Part shown: positions 5,717 to 6,961 of the stretch, one piece after another
How positions within the stretch are numbered: position 1 is the stretch's first letter
How the letters are laid out: every line of letters starts with the position of its first letter
Assembly (NCBI GenBank): GCA_007119345.1
Contig: SKPV01000166.1
Coordinates: forward strand, 1 to 6,961
Source of the DNA: Halovivax sp.
GTDB taxonomy: Archaea; Halobacteriota; Halobacteria; Halobacteriales; Natrialbaceae
Reading direction: 5' to 3'
DNA length: 6,961 bases
The notes under the pieces: model-generated
Seen by the model: only the letters and a program-made list of their open reading frames with translations
Database searches by the model: none
Told to the model about the DNA's origin: nothing
Position numbers and translations under genes: made by a program

Positions 5717-6526
5717 ATGTTACCCAGTCCCACGAGCGGGCCGCTCGACGACATCGAGTTCCTCGCGCGGTCGGCACACCGCGTCACGGCGCTCGACGCG
5801 CTGGCCGACGGGCCGCGGAGTCGCGCCGAGTTGCAGACGATGACCGGGGCGTCGACGTCCACGATCGGGCGCACGTTGCGCGAGTTCGAGGATCGCTACT
5901 GGATCGAACGCGACGGCAACGCGTACGTGGCGACGTCGCTCGGTTCGTTCGTCGCGTCGGGGATGCGCGAGCTGGTCGACCGGATCGAAACCGAGCACAA
6001 ACTGCGCGACGTCTGGGAGTGGCTCCCGGCCGAGGCGAGCGGATTCACCGTCGAGATGAGCGCGGATGCGATCGTGACGGTCGCGTCCGTCGACGCCCCG
6101 TACCGGCCGGTGAACCGGTTCCTGTCGTTACTCCGGGAGACGGATCGGCTCCGCTTCGCCGGATTCGACGTCGCCCTGCTCGAACCGTGCAAAGACGAGC
6201 TCCGGCGGCGGATCGTCGACGGGATGGAGACGGAGATCGTCGACCCGCCGAGCGTCGCCAGGTACGTCCTCTCGGCGCACGCCGATCACTGCACCGGCCC
6301 CCTCGAGAGCGGCAATCTCACGGTCAGGATCCACGACGACTTGCCGCTCTACGGCATCGGCCTCTTCGACGACCGCGTCGCGATCAGCGGCTACGACCCC
6401 GACAGCGGGACGGTGCGGGTGCTCGTCGACACCGACTCGTCGGATGCGCGAGAGTGGGCCGAGTCGACCTACGAGACCTACCGACGCGACTCTCGATCGC
6501 TCACGCTGGAAACGGCCGGGGAGTGA
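5717..6526 (+). CDS. FilR1-like (DUF1724) winged-helix transcriptional regulator
   Basis: A 269-aa protein with the architecture of haloarchaeal and methanogen FilR1-type regulators. An N-terminal winged helix (about 12-75) includes FLARSAHRVTALDALADGPR, the helix-turn-helix SRAELQTMTGASTSTIGRTL and wing YWIERDGNAYVAT. A linker helix (80-103) follows, then an alpha/beta FilR1-middle-type domain (about 125-250) with VNRFLSLLRETDRLRFAGFD and the late strands LPLYGIGLFDDRVAISGYD. The C-terminal domain probably senses a ligand or mediates oligomerisation; what it senses is unknown. The frame stays open upstream to 5519, but that extension is Arg- and Pro-rich, crosses the 22-nt array, the TATA-like element and the inverted repeat, and is rejected as coding. 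It is the last of three consecutive regulator genes, with its own promoter. Confidence 0.88.
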   Translation: MLPSPTSGPLDDIEFLARSAHRVTALDALADGPRSRAELQTMTGASTSTIGRTLREFEDRYWIERDGNAYVATSLGSFVASGMRELVDRIETEHKLRDVWEWLPAEASGFTVEMSADAIVTVASVDAPYRPVNRFLSLLRETDRLRFAGFDVALLEPCKDELRRRIVDGMETEIVDPPSVARYVLSAHADHCTGPLESGNLTVRIHDDLPLYGIGLFDDRVAISGYDPDSGTVRVLVDTDSSDAREWAESTYETYRRDSRSLTLETAGE

Positions 6527-6684
6527 GCGCGTCGGCGTCGTCCGTCTCTCTTCGGATCGGTCCGGGAGGCGGACGGGCACCCGATCGGGGACGTGCTCCC
6601 TCCATTCCTACCCGGACGGACGCCCGCAGAGGCGGCCTTCGCTCGCGTGGCTACTCGCCCGCCGGCTCGTAGCACGTGCGTGGC

Positions 6685-6765
6685 GGCGCCCGCTCGGGTT
6701 CGGATGGGGATGGCGCCCGCTCGGTTTCGGATGGGGACGGCGTCCGCTCGGTTTCGGCTACGGAT
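6685..6765. repeat. 27-nt tandem array downstream of the FilR1-like gene
   Basis: Three 27-nt units at 6685-6711, 6712-6738 and 6739-6765, each with GGCGCCCGCTCGG or a one-base variant, then TTCGG and a G-rich end. The third copy is the most diverged (GGCGTCC; CTACGGAT instead of ATGGGGAC). It begins about 160 nt after the gene, so unlike three other arrays it is not attached to a stop codon. Confidence 0.92.
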
Positions 6766-6873
6766 GGGTCCGTTCGCTTCTGCCTGCAGTCGGTGACCGG
6801 CCGTCATCGTCTGCAACGGGATCATCGAGTGCGCGAAAATCACTAGATGCCCACATACCTCTGGGTCTCGTTG

Positions 6874-6961
6874 TCACGCGACGGGGCCCACGACTACGGT
6901 CGACACGTCCACAACACCGACGGTCGCCGTCCCGTCCGGATTGCGGCCCGACGGCACCCAG
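6874..6961 (-). CDS. Possible C-terminal end of a leftward gene (partial)
   Basis: On the minus strand a frame is open from the right edge to a TGA at 6874-6876 and encodes 28 residues ending VDVSTVVVGPVA. Third codon positions are mostly G or C, and the composition (Val, Asp, Thr, Gly, few Arg) suits a haloarchaeal protein better than the opposing frame does. The AT-rich stretch beyond the stop could serve termination. No family is recognisable from so short a tail, and it may be noise. Confidence 0.25.
   Translation of the reverse strand, partial: WVPSGRNPDGTATVGVVDVSTVVVGPVA

Larger units (their letters stand above)
6527..6961. other. 435-nt region without a confident gene
   Basis: It holds a 27-nt tandem array (6685-6765), an AT-richer patch around 6826-6846 (GCGAAAATCACT) and, at the right edge, two competing short frames. 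Open frames across the array on both strands encode Arg-rich, non-acidic sequence and look non-coding. The AT-rich patch could be a promoter pointing right or the terminator zone of a leftward gene. Nothing else is recognisable. Confidence 0.6.

Noticed and set aside
6478..6843. Minus-strand frame with nonapeptide repeats over the 27-nt array
   Set aside because: The repeats follow only from a period divisible by three. The peptide is Arg-rich with no acidic bias and overlaps the end of the FilR1-like gene.
1..6961. Insertion sequence or other mobile element
   Set aside because: No transposase, integrase, terminal inverted repeats or target-site duplication was seen. The arrays are too short and too varied to be element remnants.
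6847..6961. Rightward gene starting at the ATG at 6847
   Set aside because: The 38 residues are rich in Arg and His, and the AT-rich patch lies only about 10 nt upstream, wrong for a leaderless start. It is not excluded, but not supported.

Overview
The window reads as chromosomal DNA of a halophilic archaeon (class Halobacteria). The GC content is high, the predicted proteins are rich in Asp and Glu and poor in Lys, and most genes start without a Shine-Dalgarno sequence, with an AT-rich TATA-like element about 25-35 nt upstream of the ATG (leaderless transcription). Several families are largely haloarchaeal (Bat-type HTH_10 regulator, DUF7344 winged helix, FilR1-like regulator). No tRNA, rRNA, transposase, integrase or CRISPR array was seen. 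The genus cannot be named from the sequence alone.

Layout. Two leftward genes come first: a left-handed beta-helix protein of the gamma-carbonic anhydrase / hexapeptide family (93-611) and, upstream of it, a TraB/Tiki/EreA-superfamily protein (696-1655). Divergent from them is a metallophosphoesterase with a two-helix membrane hairpin inside its catalytic domain and an octapeptide-repeat N-terminus (1841-3271). It converges on a leftward AAC(3)-family N-acetyltransferase (3363-4175). Across a 138-nt divergent promoter region follow three rightward regulator genes, each with its own TATA-like element: a Bat/HTH_10 regulator (4314-4997), a small DUF7344 winged-helix protein (5181-5510) and a FilR1-like HTH regulator (5717-6526). 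The last 435 bases hold one tandem repeat and perhaps the tail of a further leftward gene.

The most unusual trait is that five of the six spacers between or flanking the genes, leaving aside the two divergent promoter regions, carry clear minisatellite-like tandem arrays. Unit lengths differ (22, 23, 24, 27, 28 nt), copies are few (about 3-4) and often perfect; the sixth spacer (612-695) has two copies of a 13-nt unit. Three of the arrays are anchored on the 3' end of the neighbouring gene: they overlap its stop codon and resemble its last codons, as if the gene end had been duplicated outward. A further 24-nt array sits in frame inside the phosphoesterase gene. The two divergent promoter regions carry no such arrays.

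Working together: no single pathway links these genes. The regulator trio next to the acetyltransferase suggests local control. The perfect inverted repeat between TATA box and start codon of the FilR1-like gene suggests autoregulation. Both are inferences.
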